Shown in pieces: positions 23,682 through 31,814 of a stretch of 36,941 bases of DNA. Made by a program: the position numbers and the translations under genes. This DNA is from Bacilli bacterium (lineage in GTDB: Bacteria; Bacillota_I; Bacilli_A; RF39; UBA660): NCBI GenBank assembly GCA_017460745.1, contig JAFUAL010000027.1, positions 1 through 36,941 of the forward strand, read 5' to 3'. Numbering within the stretch: position 1 is the stretch's first letter; every line of letters starts with the position of its first letter. The notes under the pieces are model-generated. The model did not search any database. It had not been told where the DNA came from and was given only the letters and a program-made list of their open reading frames with translations.

Positions 23682-24746
23682 ATGTTAGAAAGATTAGAGT
23701 TAACTGAGAAAAGATATAATGAAATACAAGAAATGCTTATGAATCCTGATGTTGTAAAGGATATAAAAAAATCTCGTGAATTATCAATTGAATCAAGTAG
23801 TTTAGAAGATGTTGTAGAGTGTTTTCATAAATATAAGAGAGTATTAAATGATTTAGATGAAGCAAAATCTATGGAAAAAGATCCAGAGTTAAAAGAGTTT
23901 GCAACAGAAGAAATAGAAAGATTAACTTTGGAGAAAGAAAGTTTAGAGAGCGAAATAGAGATTTTACTTATTCCAAAGGATAAAAATGATAATAAAAATG
24001 TAATTATGGAAATTCGTGGAGCCGCTGGTGGAGACGAAGGAAATATTTTTGCTGGAGACTTGTATAGAATGTATGAAAAATATGCTTTAAAAAATGGTTT
24101 TCAAGTTGAAGTATTAAATTCAATTGATGGAGCGAGTGGGGGATTCACGATTATTGAATTTATGATAAAGGGAAAGAATGTATATTCTAAGTTAAAATAT
24201 GAAAGTGGTTCCCATAGAGTTCAACGTGTTCCTGTAACTGAGGCTAATGGTCGTATTCAAACATCAACAGCAACCGTACTTGTTATGCCAGAAGCTGATG
24301 AATTTGATGTTGATATAAAAGAAAGTGATATTAGAATAGATATTACTAGAAGTAGTGGAGCTGGAGGACAACATGTTAATCGTACTGAAAGTGCAGTTCG
24401 AATGACTCATATTCCAACAGGAATAGTTGTATTTAGTCAAACTCAAAGAAGTCAAATTCAAAATAGAGAAAAAGCATATCAAATATTAAAAAGCCGTGTA
24501 TATGATTATTATCAAAGCATTGAAGATGAAAAAAATGGAAAAGAACGTAAGAGTAAAATAGGAACCGGAGATCGAAGTGAAAAGATAAGAACTTATAATT
24601 ATCCTCAAAATCGTGTAACCGATCACCGTATAGGCTTTACTACTAAACAACTTGATAGGGTAATGGAAGGCGAACTTGATGAGATAATTGAAGCTCTTAT
24701 AACAGAAGATCAAAAAAGAAAACTTGAGGTAGAAAGTGCTAGTTAA
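23682..24746 (+). CDS. prfA: Peptide chain release factor 1
   Basis: Terminates translation at UAA and UAG; 354 residues. The GGQ motif that triggers peptide release is at residues 228-230 (SSGAGGQHVNRTESAVRMTHIPTG). The anticodon-like recognition region and the N-terminal helical domain (MLERLELTEKRYNEIQEMLMNPDVV) are normal. AAGGAG precedes ATG 23682. Its last 11 bases overlap prmC, which encodes the enzyme that methylates the GGQ glutamine, a conserved pair. Confidence 0.97.
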   Translation: MLERLELTEKRYNEIQEMLMNPDVVKDIKKSRELSIESSSLEDVVECFHKYKRVLNDLDEAKSMEKDPELKEFATEEIERLTLEKESLESEIEILLIPKDKNDNKNVIMEIRGAAGGDEGNIFAGDLYRMYEKYALKNGFQVEVLNSIDGASGGFTIIEFMIKGKNVYSKLKYESGSHRVQRVPVTEANGRIQTSTATVLVMPEADEFDVDIKESDIRIDITRSSGAGGQHVNRTESAVRMTHIPTGIVVFSQTQRSQIQNREKAYQILKSRVYDYYQSIEDEKNGKERKSKIGTGDRSEKIRTYNYPQNRVTDHRIGFTTKQLDRVMEGELDEIIEALITEDQKRKLEVESAS

Positions 24747-25569
24747 GGAATTAATAGACGAAGGTAATAAATTAATTCATAAAGACCAAACTAAATTAAT
24801 ACTTGCAACTCTTTTAAACTTAAATTACTTGGAGTTAAGTTTACATTTAGATGATGTAGTAGAAAGTGAAATAGAGCATAAGTTTAAAGAAGCAATAAAT
24901 TTAATAAAAAATGGTAAACCTATTCAATATGCACTTAATAATGTGAATTTTTATGGATTAGATTTTTATGTTGATGAAAGAGTATTAATTCCGAGATTTG
25001 AAACAGAAGAACTTGTTTATAATGTTAACTATTATTTAAATAAATATTTCAAACCTCATGCATCTATTCTTGATTTATGTACAGGAAGTGGTTGCATTGG
25101 ACTCACTTTAAAGCATTTAAATCATGATTTGAATATTACTTTAAGTGATTTATCTCCTTATGCTTTAGAAGTATGTGATATAAATAGAAAAAGATTAAGT
25201 CTAGATGCTAAAATAATTGAATCAGATTTATTTTCAAATATTACTTCTCAATTTGATTGTATAGTATCAAATCCACCATATATAAGTGTTTTAGATGAAG
25301 TGGATGAAGTAGTTAAAAACAATGAACCAAGTATGGCTTTATATGCTAAGGATGATGGACTTGAGTTTTATGAAAAAATACTTGCAAGTTGTAGTAATTA
25401 TTTAAATGATAAGTATTTAATTGCTTTTGAAATAGGAGATAAAGAAAAAGTACGAGTTTTAGATTTAATTAATAAATATTTAAGTGATGTTAAAGTCATA
25501 ACTAAATGTGATATGGCTGGACTAGATAGAATGGTATTTATTTTTAAAAATGTTAATTTAAGTGAATAA
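24736..25569 (+). CDS. prmC: Release factor glutamine methyltransferase
   Basis: S-adenosylmethionine-dependent enzyme that N5-methylates the Gln of the GGQ motif in release factors; 277 residues. The AdoMet site reads ILDLCTGSGCIGLTL and the substrate-binding NPPY motif is at residues 179-182 (CIVSNPPYISV). The N-terminal helical domain precedes RVLIPRFETEELV. The start is GTG 24736 with GAGG 7 nt upstream, overlapping the end of prfA. Its stop is followed by a hairpin that also carries the spoIIR ribosome site. Confidence 0.96.
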   Translation: MLVKELIDEGNKLIHKDQTKLILATLLNLNYLELSLHLDDVVESEIEHKFKEAINLIKNGKPIQYALNNVNFYGLDFYVDERVLIPRFETEELVYNVNYYLNKYFKPHASILDLCTGSGCIGLTLKHLNHDLNITLSDLSPYALEVCDINRKRLSLDAKIIESDLFSNITSQFDCIVSNPPYISVLDEVDEVVKNNEPSMALYAKDDGLEFYEKILASCSNYLNDKYLIAFEIGDKEKVRVLDLINKYLSDVKVITKCDMAGLDRMVFIFKNVNLSE

Positions 25570-25591
25570 AAAAAATATAATCACTCATTAT
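25563..25591 (+). promoter_or_regulatory. Forespore sigma-type promoter of spoIIR
   Basis: TGAATA (25563-25568), a 17-nt spacer and CATTAT (25586-25591) resemble the sigma-G/sigma-F type pattern (GHATR ... CATnnTA). The -35 overlaps the prmC stop codon. The expected start near 25598 lies inside the hairpin's 3' arm. Inferred by eye; spoIIR is under sigma-F in Bacillus. Confidence 0.45.
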
Positions 25592-25609
25592 GTATATGGG
25601 TGATTTTTT
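25579..25609 (+). terminator. Hairpin ending prmC and masking spoIIR ribosome site
   Basis: AATCACTCAT (25579-25588) pairs with ATGGGTGATT (25596-25605), with one G-U and a 7-nt loop, then T to 25609, directly before the spoIIR ATG at 25610. The only ribosome-site candidate, GGGTGA (25598-25603), is in the 3' arm. It can act as a terminator for prmC and hide the ribosome site in read-through RNA. Confidence 0.65.
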
Positions 25610-26125
25610 ATGAAGTTAAAAACTTGTTTTTTGATAGTAATTGCTCTTATTATATGTATTTTAGTAAAAAATAAAAGTGATAATATAGTGATACCTAAAG
25701 AATCAATTAGAATTAGAATAATTGCTAGTAGTAATGATACAGTTGACATATCTGAAAAAATTAAAGTTAAGAAAAGTGTTGAAAAAGAACTTTATTCCTT
25801 ACTTAAAGAAGCAAATAATGTAAATGAAGCTAAAAGTATAATAAATAATAATTTAGAAAGATTAAATTTAGTAATTGATGATACTACTGATTTAAAATAT
25901 GATGTTAATTTTGGCAATAATTATTTTCCTAAAAAAGTATATAAAGGTGTAATATATGATGAAGGAATGTATGATTCACTTGTAATAACTCTAGGAAGTG
26001 GACGTGGCGATAATTGGTGGTGTGTTTTATTTCCTCCTCTTTGTTTACTTGATTCTAACGAGACAACAAATGATGTTGAATATAAATTTTTTGTTAAAGA
26101 ATTAATTGATAAATATTTTAATTGA
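25610..26125 (+). CDS. spoIIR: Stage II sporulation protein R
   Basis: Forespore signalling protein that, once exported to the space between the two compartments, triggers SpoIIGA to activate pro-sigma-E in the mother cell; 171 residues. An N-terminal signal/anchor segment spans about residues 4-21. The SpoIIR core starts IRIRIIASSNDTVDISEKIKVKKSVEKEL and ends with the highly characteristic GSGRGDNWWCVLFPPLCLLD. In Bacillus it also follows prfA-prmC closely. The coding region stops with TGA, confirming that TGA is a stop here. The gene's ribosome site lies within a hairpin (see 25579). The mother-cell partner genes are not in this window. Confidence 0.95.
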   Translation: MKLKTCFLIVIALIICILVKNKSDNIVIPKESIRIRIIASSNDTVDISEKIKVKKSVEKELYSLLKEANNVNEAKSIINNNLERLNLVIDDTTDLKYDVNFGNNYFPKKVYKGVIYDEGMYDSLVITLGSGRGDNWWCVLFPPLCLLDSNETTNDVEYKFFVKELIDKYFN

Positions 26126-26176
26126 TGCGTATTTAATAAATTTGATACATGAATATTGGCTAGAATCAAGTTAAAT

Positions 26177-26205
26177 TTGACAATTTGCTTTTTTTATAGT
26201 ATAAT
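26177..26205 (+). promoter_or_regulatory. Perfect consensus promoter
   Basis: TTGACA (26177-26182), a 17-nt spacer and TATAAT (26200-26205): an exact match to the vegetative sigma-A consensus, the strongest-looking promoter in the window. It serves the membrane protein gene at 26235. Confidence 0.88.
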
Positions 26206-26234
26206 ACTCCTGACTTTTAAGGGGGAATATATTT

Positions 26235-27794
26235 ATGAAAAAAGAAGAATTAATTAGAAGAATATTTTTATCAATGGATAAAAAAGAATTAAATGGATTT
26301 GTAGTTGTTAGAAGAGGAAAAATAGAAAAATATGGTTATGGTGAACTTGAAAAAGAAGAATTATACAATAAATATTCTGAAATAGTAGGTGAACTAAGAG
26401 ACCAAGAAAAAGATAAAGTAGAAGGGTTATCCGATCAAGAAGCTATTAATGAACTTTATAATCTAGGTAAACTTGTATATAGTAAGAAAGATTTTATAAC
26501 AGGTATTACTGTTTATGGCAAAGCAGATAAGGATGAAGTTTCAAGATTTGAAGTAAATTATACTAATTCTTCTGAATTTGTTGATTTGGATGATTGTTAT
26601 GATGAAATTGAATTTGCTGATATATTTAAAAAAAATGTTGTTAAAATGTGCAAATTTTATGGTATTAAGGTAAATGAAGATGAGGATTTATCAGAAGAAT
26701 TATTTAAAAAATTAGAGAAATTAGGTTTATTAAAAGAAGAAGGTTTATCTAAAGAAGATATTAGTGAACCATTTGATGAAGAAGATATTATATTACCAGA
26801 AGAAAAGACTAAAAAAAGTAAAAAGAAAAAGGAAACTTTAAAAGAACATAAAATTAAAAACTTTGTTGTTAATCATAAGGGATTAACTACAGCTATAAGT
26901 GCTTTAGGCTTAACAGGAGTGTTAGTGTTAGTTTCAACTATTGGAGGATGCTCTAAGAAAAATAATAATGATGAACCAACTACAACACCAGAGCCAACTG
27001 CAGTAATTGAAGTTCAAAAACCAGATTTTGATGCTGAAGAAGACATAGATTTCTTTGCTGGCGATTACGTTGAAGAAATAGCGATAGATGATGATATGAA
27101 TTTCTTTCCAGTAATGCCAACTGTTGAACCAGTTTACTATGGCAAATCTATATATATAGATGGTGAAGAAGATATATTTGCAAACTATGTAGAACCAGAT
27201 GATGATTATTTATTAATGCTTGAAACAAATGGTACAAGACATTATGATACATCACTTGAAGTAATTGATGAAATTAGAAATAGCGAAATGGAACAAATTG
27301 CAAATAATATTCAAGGTAAACAAGAACTTAATGAAACAGGACATTACGTTTATTATGAACATTTATTCAATGGTCATGATTTAAAAGATAAAGCTTTTGT
27401 TAAATATTTTTCAATGCTAGGAAATGAAATTGTAAAAAATGCATATGTAACTGAAAATCAAACATCTGTTCAAGATTATGCAAGACAAAATGGTCTTGAA
27501 GTATTAAAACTAATAGGTGAGGATGTTCCAAAAAGATTTGTTATTAATAATCAAGAAGAATATATTAGTTTTAGTGAATTATCAAGGGATGCTAAAGAAT
27601 TAGTATTAAATATTGCATGGAAAAATTTATTTGCATTAAATTCCTACAATTCTGCATATAAAACAGATGAACAATTAGGATTATGGGAAGAAGATACTAT
27701 TCCAGAAGTTCTTTATAACGGAGTTTGGTATACAAAAGCAAACGTTGGTGATGTTATTATTGATAAAGCCAATGAATTAAGTATGATAAGATAA
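26235..27794 (+). CDS. Unknown single-pass membrane protein, strong promoter
   Basis: A 519-residue protein of no family I recognise. Residues 1-205 are acidic and helical, with a basic stretch (KTKKSKKKKETLKEHKIKN) just before a single membrane helix at about 217-236, so this part should be cytoplasmic. The helix ends in IGGC and is followed by a Thr/Pro linker (DEPTTTPEPT), giving an outer domain of about 275 residues. That domain has repeated acidic stretches (EEDIDFFAGDYVEE; DGEEDIFANYVEPDDDY) and a C-terminal helical section. AAGGGGG precedes the ATG. It stands alone between spoIIR and a terminator, driven by a perfect consensus promoter. A very abundant envelope protein is the simplest reading; function unknown. 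Confidence 0.8.
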   Translation: MKKEELIRRIFLSMDKKELNGFVVVRRGKIEKYGYGELEKEELYNKYSEIVGELRDQEKDKVEGLSDQEAINELYNLGKLVYSKKDFITGITVYGKADKDEVSRFEVNYTNSSEFVDLDDCYDEIEFADIFKKNVVKMCKFYGIKVNEDEDLSEELFKKLEKLGLLKEEGLSKEDISEPFDEEDIILPEEKTKKSKKKKETLKEHKIKNFVVNHKGLTTAISALGLTGVLVLVSTIGGCSKKNNNDEPTTTPEPTAVIEVQKPDFDAEEDIDFFAGDYVEEIAIDDDMNFFPVMPTVEPVYYGKSIYIDGEEDIFANYVEPDDDYLLMLETNGTRHYDTSLEVIDEIRNSEMEQIANNIQGKQELNETGHYVYYEHLFNGHDLKDKAFVKYFSMLGNEIVKNAYVTENQTSVQDYARQNGLEVLKLIGEDVPKRFVINNQEEYISFSELSRDAKELVLNIAWKNLFALNSYNSAYKTDEQLGLWEEDTIPEVLYNGVWYTKANVGDVIIDKANELSMIR

Positions 27795-27815
27795 AAAGCA
27801 ATTAAGGCTTTTTTT
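27793..27815 (+). terminator. Intrinsic terminator
   Basis: AAAAAGC (27793-27799) pairs with GCTTTTT (27807-27813) across a 7-nt loop, with a T tract. The 5' arm overlaps the TAA stop of the gene before it. Confidence 0.75.
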
Positions 27816-27831
27816 CTTTAAAAATATTTTT

Positions 27832-27860
27832 TTGACTTTTTAATTAATTTATAGTATTCT
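27832..27860 (+). promoter_or_regulatory. Promoter of fba-murA
   Basis: TTGACT (27832-27837), a 17-nt spacer and TATTCT (27855-27860), 16 nt before the fba start. Confidence 0.65.
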
Positions 27861-27875
27861 TTACTTGGTGATTAT

Positions 27876-28712
27876 ATGTTAGTTAATAGCAAAGAAATAT
27901 TGAAAGAATTTAAAAGAAACAATAAAGCAGTCATACATTTTAATATAAATAATTTAGAATGGACAAAATGGATACTTGAGGAATGTAATAGATTAAATGT
28001 ACCTGTAATACTTGGATGTTCTGAATCAGCAGTTAAGTATATGGGTGGATTTGATGTTGTTTATAGTATTGTTACAAGTTTAATAAAAGATTTGGATATA
28101 AAAATAGATGTTGTATTACATTTAGATCACGGTCATAGTGTAGAATCTTGTACTAAGGCAATTGATGCTGGATTTACTTCTGTTATGATAGATGCATCAT
28201 GTGAAGACTTTAATCAAAATGTCTTAATAACAAAAGAAGTAGTTAATTATGCTCATAGTAAAAATGTAACAGTTGAAGCTGAAATTGGAATAATGGGGCA
28301 ACTTAATCATGATAATGTAAATTTTGGTAGTACAACCAATGTTTCAGATGTCTTAGAATTTGTTAAACAAACAGGCGTTGACTCTATAGCTCCAGCTGTT
28401 GGTACAGTTCATGGAATGTATAGAGGAGACTTAAAAATTGATTATGATTTAATTCATGAAATAAGTATGAAAGTAGATATTCCTCTTGTATTACATGGTG
28501 GTTCTGGACTTTCCAATGAAATTCTAAAAAAATGTGTTAAAAATGGTATAACAAAAATAAATATAAATTCTGATTTACAAGATAAATGGAGTTTAGGTGT
28601 TCGTGAGTATCTTGCTAATAACAATGAGGTAATAGATCCGCGAAAGATTATATCAAGTGGTATGGACAAGATTAAAAGTGAGATTGACTTAAAATTGAAC
28701 ATAAATGATTAA
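27876..28712 (+). CDS. fba: Class II fructose-bisphosphate aldolase
   Basis: Zinc enzyme that cleaves fructose 1,6-bisphosphate to two triose phosphates in glycolysis; 278 residues, the short class II form. The metal site shows HLDHGHS (residues 88-94), EAEIGIMGQ and VGTVHGMY, with LHGGSGL and KININSD further on. Tagatose-bisphosphate aldolase is a close relative; fructose is preferred because of the position before murA, as in Bacillus, where fbaA lies near murAB. GGTGAT precedes ATG 27876. murA follows by 27 bases in the same direction. Confidence 0.9.
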   Translation: MLVNSKEILKEFKRNNKAVIHFNINNLEWTKWILEECNRLNVPVILGCSESAVKYMGGFDVVYSIVTSLIKDLDIKIDVVLHLDHGHSVESCTKAIDAGFTSVMIDASCEDFNQNVLITKEVVNYAHSKNVTVEAEIGIMGQLNHDNVNFGSTTNVSDVLEFVKQTGVDSIAPAVGTVHGMYRGDLKIDYDLIHEISMKVDIPLVLHGGSGLSNEILKKCVKNGITKININSDLQDKWSLGVREYLANNNEVIDPRKIISSGMDKIKSEIDLKLNIND

Positions 28713-28739
28713 ATAAAATATGATATAGTGGTGAAGTAT

Positions 28740-29993
28740 ATGAAAGTATTAAAAGTAATTGGTAATCAACCATTGAGTGGAACAATTAGAATAAGTGGGG
28801 CTAAAAATAGTGCCGTTGCTTTAATTCCAGCAGCCTTACTTGGAAGTGGCGTTTCAACTATTTGTAATGTTCCAAATATTTTAGATATTGATTCTTTAGA
28901 AGAAACTTTAAAATATTTAAATGTTAAAGTAACAAGAGCAAGTGAAAGTATTTTAATTGATACAAGTGGTTTAGAAAATAAAACTATTCCTTATGAATTA
29001 TCTAAAAAACTTCGTGCATCTTATTACTTTATGTCAGTTTTACTTGCTAATTTTAAATATATGGAAATGTCTTTTCCTGGAGGATGTGAAATTGGAACAC
29101 GTCCAATTGATCAAACATTAAAAGCATTTAGATTATTTGGTGCAGAAGTAATACTTGAAGATGATAAGTTTATTATAAAAGCCGATAAGTTAACAGGGGC
29201 AGTTATTCCTTTAGATATGCCTAGTGTAGGTGCAACAATTAATGCTATTTTAGTTGGAGTAAAAGCAATAGGAAAAACAATTATTAAAAATGCAGCTCGT
29301 GAACCTGAAATAGTTGATTTATGTATTATGTTAAATAAAATGGGAGCATCAATTACAGGATATGGAACAAGTGAAATAGAGATAAATGGAGTAGAGAATT
29401 TAAGTGGAACAAATCATGATATAATATCTGATAGAATAGAAGCTGGAACTTATACAATAATAGGTGCAATATGTGGTAATAATTTAAAAATTACAAATAT
29501 AAATCCAGAACATATTAAAAGTTTAACTGATAATCTAGCTTTAATGGGTGCAAACATTGAAATTCATGATGATTATTTAATTATAGATAATAAAAATGAG
29601 CTTAAAAGTATTGATATTAAAACAGATTATTATCCAGGTTTTCCAACTGATTTACAACAACCGATGACCTCTCTTTTAACTCAGTCGAATGGAGTAAGTA
29701 CAATTGAAGAAAATATTTATGAAAATCGTTTTATGAATGTACCTTATTTAAATGAAATGGGAGCACATATTAAAATCGATGGAAGAAAAGCAGAAGTAGT
29801 TGGACCAACTAAATTACATGGATGTGAAACAAAAGCAACTGATCTTCGTGCCGGAGCCTCATTATTAATTGCTGCTTTAAAAGCAGAAGGTGAAACAACT
29901 ATAACAGAAATAAATCATCTTTTAAGAGGATACGAGGAAATAGTAGAAAAATTGACAAATGTGGGTGCTAAAATAGAGATTAAAGAAATATAA
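28740..29993 (+). CDS. murA: UDP-GlcNAc 1-carboxyvinyltransferase MurA
   Basis: First committed enzyme of peptidoglycan synthesis, transferring enolpyruvate to UDP-N-acetylglucosamine; 417 residues. It has LSGTIRISGAKNSAVALIPAALL at the N-terminus and the catalytic loop FPGGCEIGTRPIDQ with Cys 116, the fosfomycin target residue, intact. Further marks are DLRAGASLLIAAL and LRGYEEIVEKL near the C-terminus. Start: ATG 28740 after GGTGAAG; two GTG codons at 28728 and 28731 belong to that site. It forms an operon with fba before it and the GDSL gene 32 bases after it. Confidence 0.96.
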   Translation: MKVLKVIGNQPLSGTIRISGAKNSAVALIPAALLGSGVSTICNVPNILDIDSLEETLKYLNVKVTRASESILIDTSGLENKTIPYELSKKLRASYYFMSVLLANFKYMEMSFPGGCEIGTRPIDQTLKAFRLFGAEVILEDDKFIIKADKLTGAVIPLDMPSVGATINAILVGVKAIGKTIIKNAAREPEIVDLCIMLNKMGASITGYGTSEIEINGVENLSGTNHDIISDRIEAGTYTIIGAICGNNLKITNINPEHIKSLTDNLALMGANIEIHDDYLIIDNKNELKSIDIKTDYYPGFPTDLQQPMTSLLTQSNGVSTIEENIYENRFMNVPYLNEMGAHIKIDGRKAEVVGPTKLHGCETKATDLRAGASLLIAALKAEGETTITEINHLLRGYEEIVEKLTNVGAKIEIKEI

Positions 29994-30025
29994 TATATTG
30001 CTTTAATCTTTTTTTGGAGGCCTTA

Positions 30026-30736
30026 ATGAAAAAAATAATTATTCCTATTTTAATAGTCTTTTTAGTTTTTATTATATATAAAACAAATGATGAAAAATTA
30101 ATTGATTATATGGTACTTGGAGATTCCATTAGTTTAGGAATAAATTCATATGGTAATAAAACTTATGGTTATAATGACTATATAAAAAGATACTTAGAAA
30201 ATAATAATTTAATGCATAGATATAATAATTATTTTTCAAAAAGTAATTATACTATTAAAGAATTAACAGATGATATAGAAAATAATAAAAATATTTTGTA
30301 TGATGATAAAACATATAATATAAAACGTGAACTAAGAGAAGCAGATTTATTAACTTTATCAATAGGAATGGATGAATTTGTTAAAATATTAAATAAAAAT
30401 AATATAGAATTTGATAATATAAAAGTAGATCTTGATAATATTATAAGCCAAATGGATACTTTATTAGAAAAAATAACTGAGTTTTCTAAAGCTAAGATTA
30501 TATTAGTAGGGTATTATAATCCTAAAAATAATTATAATAAGAATATAGATAGAATATTTGCATATATGAATTCAGAGTATTTGAACCTTTCAAAAAAGTA
30601 TAATATTGATTATGTTGATATATATAATTCTATTAAATCAGATAGTACTTATTTACCAAATGAATTAGATTATCATTTAACAAGTCGAGGTTATTTAAAA
30701 ATAAGTAGGGATATACTAGAAAAAAATAATTTATAA
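30026..30736 (+). CDS. Membrane-anchored GDSL/SGNH hydrolase
   Basis: A 236-residue lipase/esterase-like protein with an N-terminal signal anchor (residues about 3-19, IIIPILIVFLVFIIYK). Block I reads MVLGDSISLGINSY with the catalytic Ser. The usual GxND block appears as LSIGMDEF, with Asp-Glu in place of Asn-Asp. The C-terminal catalytic block reads ELDYHLTSRGY, so Asp and His are two residues apart rather than the usual three. These departures leave its activity uncertain. Start: ATG 30026 after GGAGG; a TTG at 30014 overlaps that site. Acting outside the membrane and following murA, it could modify wall polymers or lipids (inference). Confidence 0.8.
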   Translation: MKKIIIPILIVFLVFIIYKTNDEKLIDYMVLGDSISLGINSYGNKTYGYNDYIKRYLENNNLMHRYNNYFSKSNYTIKELTDDIENNKNILYDDKTYNIKRELREADLLTLSIGMDEFVKILNKNNIEFDNIKVDLDNIISQMDTLLEKITEFSKAKIILVGYYNPKNNYNKNIDRIFAYMNSEYLNLSKKYNIDYVDIYNSIKSDSTYLPNELDYHLTSRGYLKISRDILEKNNL

Positions 30737-30756
30737 GATACAATTTAAAATTTAAA

Positions 30757-30779
30757 AAGTATAAAAAATACTTGATTTT
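30757..30779 (+). terminator. Hairpin terminator overlapping rpmE promoter
   Basis: AAGTAT (30757-30762) pairs with ATACTT (30768-30773), then GATTTTTT. The 3' arm and T run overlap the rpmE -35 TTGATT. The short stem makes this tentative. Confidence 0.4.
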
Positions 30780-30800
30780 TTAAGGAATTATTGCTATACT
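30772..30800 (+). promoter_or_regulatory. Promoter of rpmE
   Basis: TTGATT (30772-30777), a 17-nt spacer and TATACT (30795-30800). The ACTTGATTTTT context matches the secE and rplK promoters. A small hairpin CTATGG/CCATGG lies in the leader at 30820-30837, before the ribosome site. Confidence 0.75.
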
Positions 30801-30853
30801 ACTTAAGAAATGTTTATTACTATGGTTAAATCCATGGCGAAAGGAGATTTGAA

Positions 30854-31066
30854 ATGAAGAAAAATATTCATCCAGAAAATTATGAAGTAACAGTTACATG
30901 TGCTTGTGGAGAAACTTTTAAAGCAGTTTCAACAAAAAAAGAAATAAATGTTGAAGTATGTTCAAAATGTCATCCATTTTATACAGGAAAACAAAGTAGA
31001 GCATCACGTGCAGGAAGAGTAGACAAGTTTAATAAAAAATATGGATTTGAAACTAAAGAAGCATAA
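30854..31066 (+). CDS. rpmE: 50S ribosomal protein L31, zinc form
   Basis: Ribosomal protein of the large subunit bridging to the small subunit; 70 residues. The zinc ligands CxC (VTCACGETF, Cys 17 and 19) and CxxC ([11 protein letters not shown], Cys 38 and 41) are intact, so this is the zinc-containing form. The basic C-terminal part [15 protein letters not shown] is normal. AAAGGAG precedes the ATG. The gene has its own promoter and a terminator that starts within its last codons. Confidence 0.95.
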   Translation: MKKNIHPENYEVTVTCACGETFKAVSTKKEINVEVCSKCHPFYTGKQSRASRAGRVDKFNKKYGFETKEA

Positions 31067-31080
31067 TATGCTTTTTTTTT
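31059..31080 (+). terminator. Intrinsic terminator after rpmE
   Basis: AAGCAT (31059-31064) pairs with ATGCTT (31068-31073), then seven more T. The hairpin overlaps the TAA stop of rpmE. Confidence 0.75.
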
Positions 31081-31115
31081 ACAATAATTTGTGATATATT
31101 TATGGTGGTGATAAA

Positions 31116-31574
31116 ATGAAGAAAGTAAGTATTGGTTTTGCCTCTGATCATCGTGGATATAAATTAAAAGAGAAACTTATTGAATATTTTAGTAAGGATG
31201 AAAATATTTTATCTATAACTGATTGTGGAACAGATTCTATTGATTCTTGTGATTATCCTGATTTTGCTTATAAATTAGGTAAAATCATTCAAGATAAAGA
31301 AGTTGATTTTGGTATTGCTATATGTGGTTCAGGAATAGGTATTAGTATTGCTCTAAATAAGATGAAGGGAGTTTACTGTGCTAAAGTAAATAATCCTCTT
31401 GAAGCAAGATATACAAGAGTTGATAATGATACAAATGCAGTTGCATTTTCTGGTGATACTAGTTTTGATGTAGCAAAAGAAATAGTTGAAACATTTATAA
31501 CTACAGAGTTTTCAGGTATAGATAGACATCAAAAAAGAATTGATAAAGTAAAAAAAATAGAAGGTAATTTATGA
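31116..31574 (+). CDS. rpiB: Ribose-5-phosphate isomerase B family
   Basis: Interconverts ribose 5-phosphate and ribulose 5-phosphate, in the RpiB/LacAB sugar-phosphate isomerase fold; 152 residues. It has ASDHRGYKLKEKL at the N-terminus and the active-site Cys 70 in GIAICGSGIGISIALNK, where Ser replaces the more common Thr of CGTGIG. LEARYTRVDNDTNAVAFSG holds the phosphate-binding Arg residues and Asn. GlyGly-type GGTGAT precedes the ATG. Its last four bases overlap the DUF1146 gene (ATGA). The Bacillus homologue ywlF lies in the same chromosome arc. Confidence 0.92.
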   Translation: MKKVSIGFASDHRGYKLKEKLIEYFSKDENILSITDCGTDSIDSCDYPDFAYKLGKIIQDKEVDFGIAICGSGIGISIALNKMKGVYCAKVNNPLEARYTRVDNDTNAVAFSGDTSFDVAKEIVETFITTEFSGIDRHQKRIDKVKKIEGNL

Positions 31575-31762
31575 CAAAGTTTATATTATATGTATTAGTG
31601 ACAGTTATTACTGTTTGGGCTATGGATGGAGTGAATATTAATAGTATTTTTAAAAAAGGACAAATTATGAAAGCTCGTGTTGTTTATTTTTTAATTCTAC
31701 TTTCTATTATATACTTAGTTACAAATTTTATTTATGATTTCGTTTATTTAAAAATATTTTAA
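31571..31762 (+). CDS. ywzB: DUF1146 (YwzB-like) small membrane protein
   Basis: A 63-residue protein with two membrane helices (about residues 3-20 and 40-58) separated by a basic loop around KKGQIMKARVVY, the conserved feature of the DUF1146/YwzB family, which also keeps VWAMDGVN-type and YLVTNFIYDF-type segments. Function unknown. The start ATG overlaps the rpiB stop by four bases, indicating translational coupling. In Bacillus ywzB lies between the ATP synthase genes and spoIIQ; here spoIIQ follows directly. Confidence 0.8.
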   Translation: MTKFILYVLVTVITVWAMDGVNINSIFKKGQIMKARVVYFLILLSIIYLVTNFIYDFVYLKIF

Positions 31763-31768
31763 AAAAGA

Positions 31769-31797
31769 GTATAAATTTATTAGAACAGGAAATACTT
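31769..31797 (+). promoter_or_regulatory. Forespore sigma-type promoter of spoIIQ
   Basis: GTATA (31769-31773), 14 nt, then GGAAATACT (31788-31796), resembling the sigma-F form (GG-nn-A-n-A). With 17-nt spacing AATACTT (31791-31797) gives a sigma-G-like alternative. In Bacillus spoIIQ is forespore-expressed. Read by eye; tentative. Confidence 0.45.
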
Positions 31798-31814
31798 TAA
31801 TTGAGGTGAATTAT

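Noticed and set aside
26126..26176. Terminator after spoIIR
   Set aside because: Only TTGAT/ATCAA can pair, without a T run; no supported terminator is visible.
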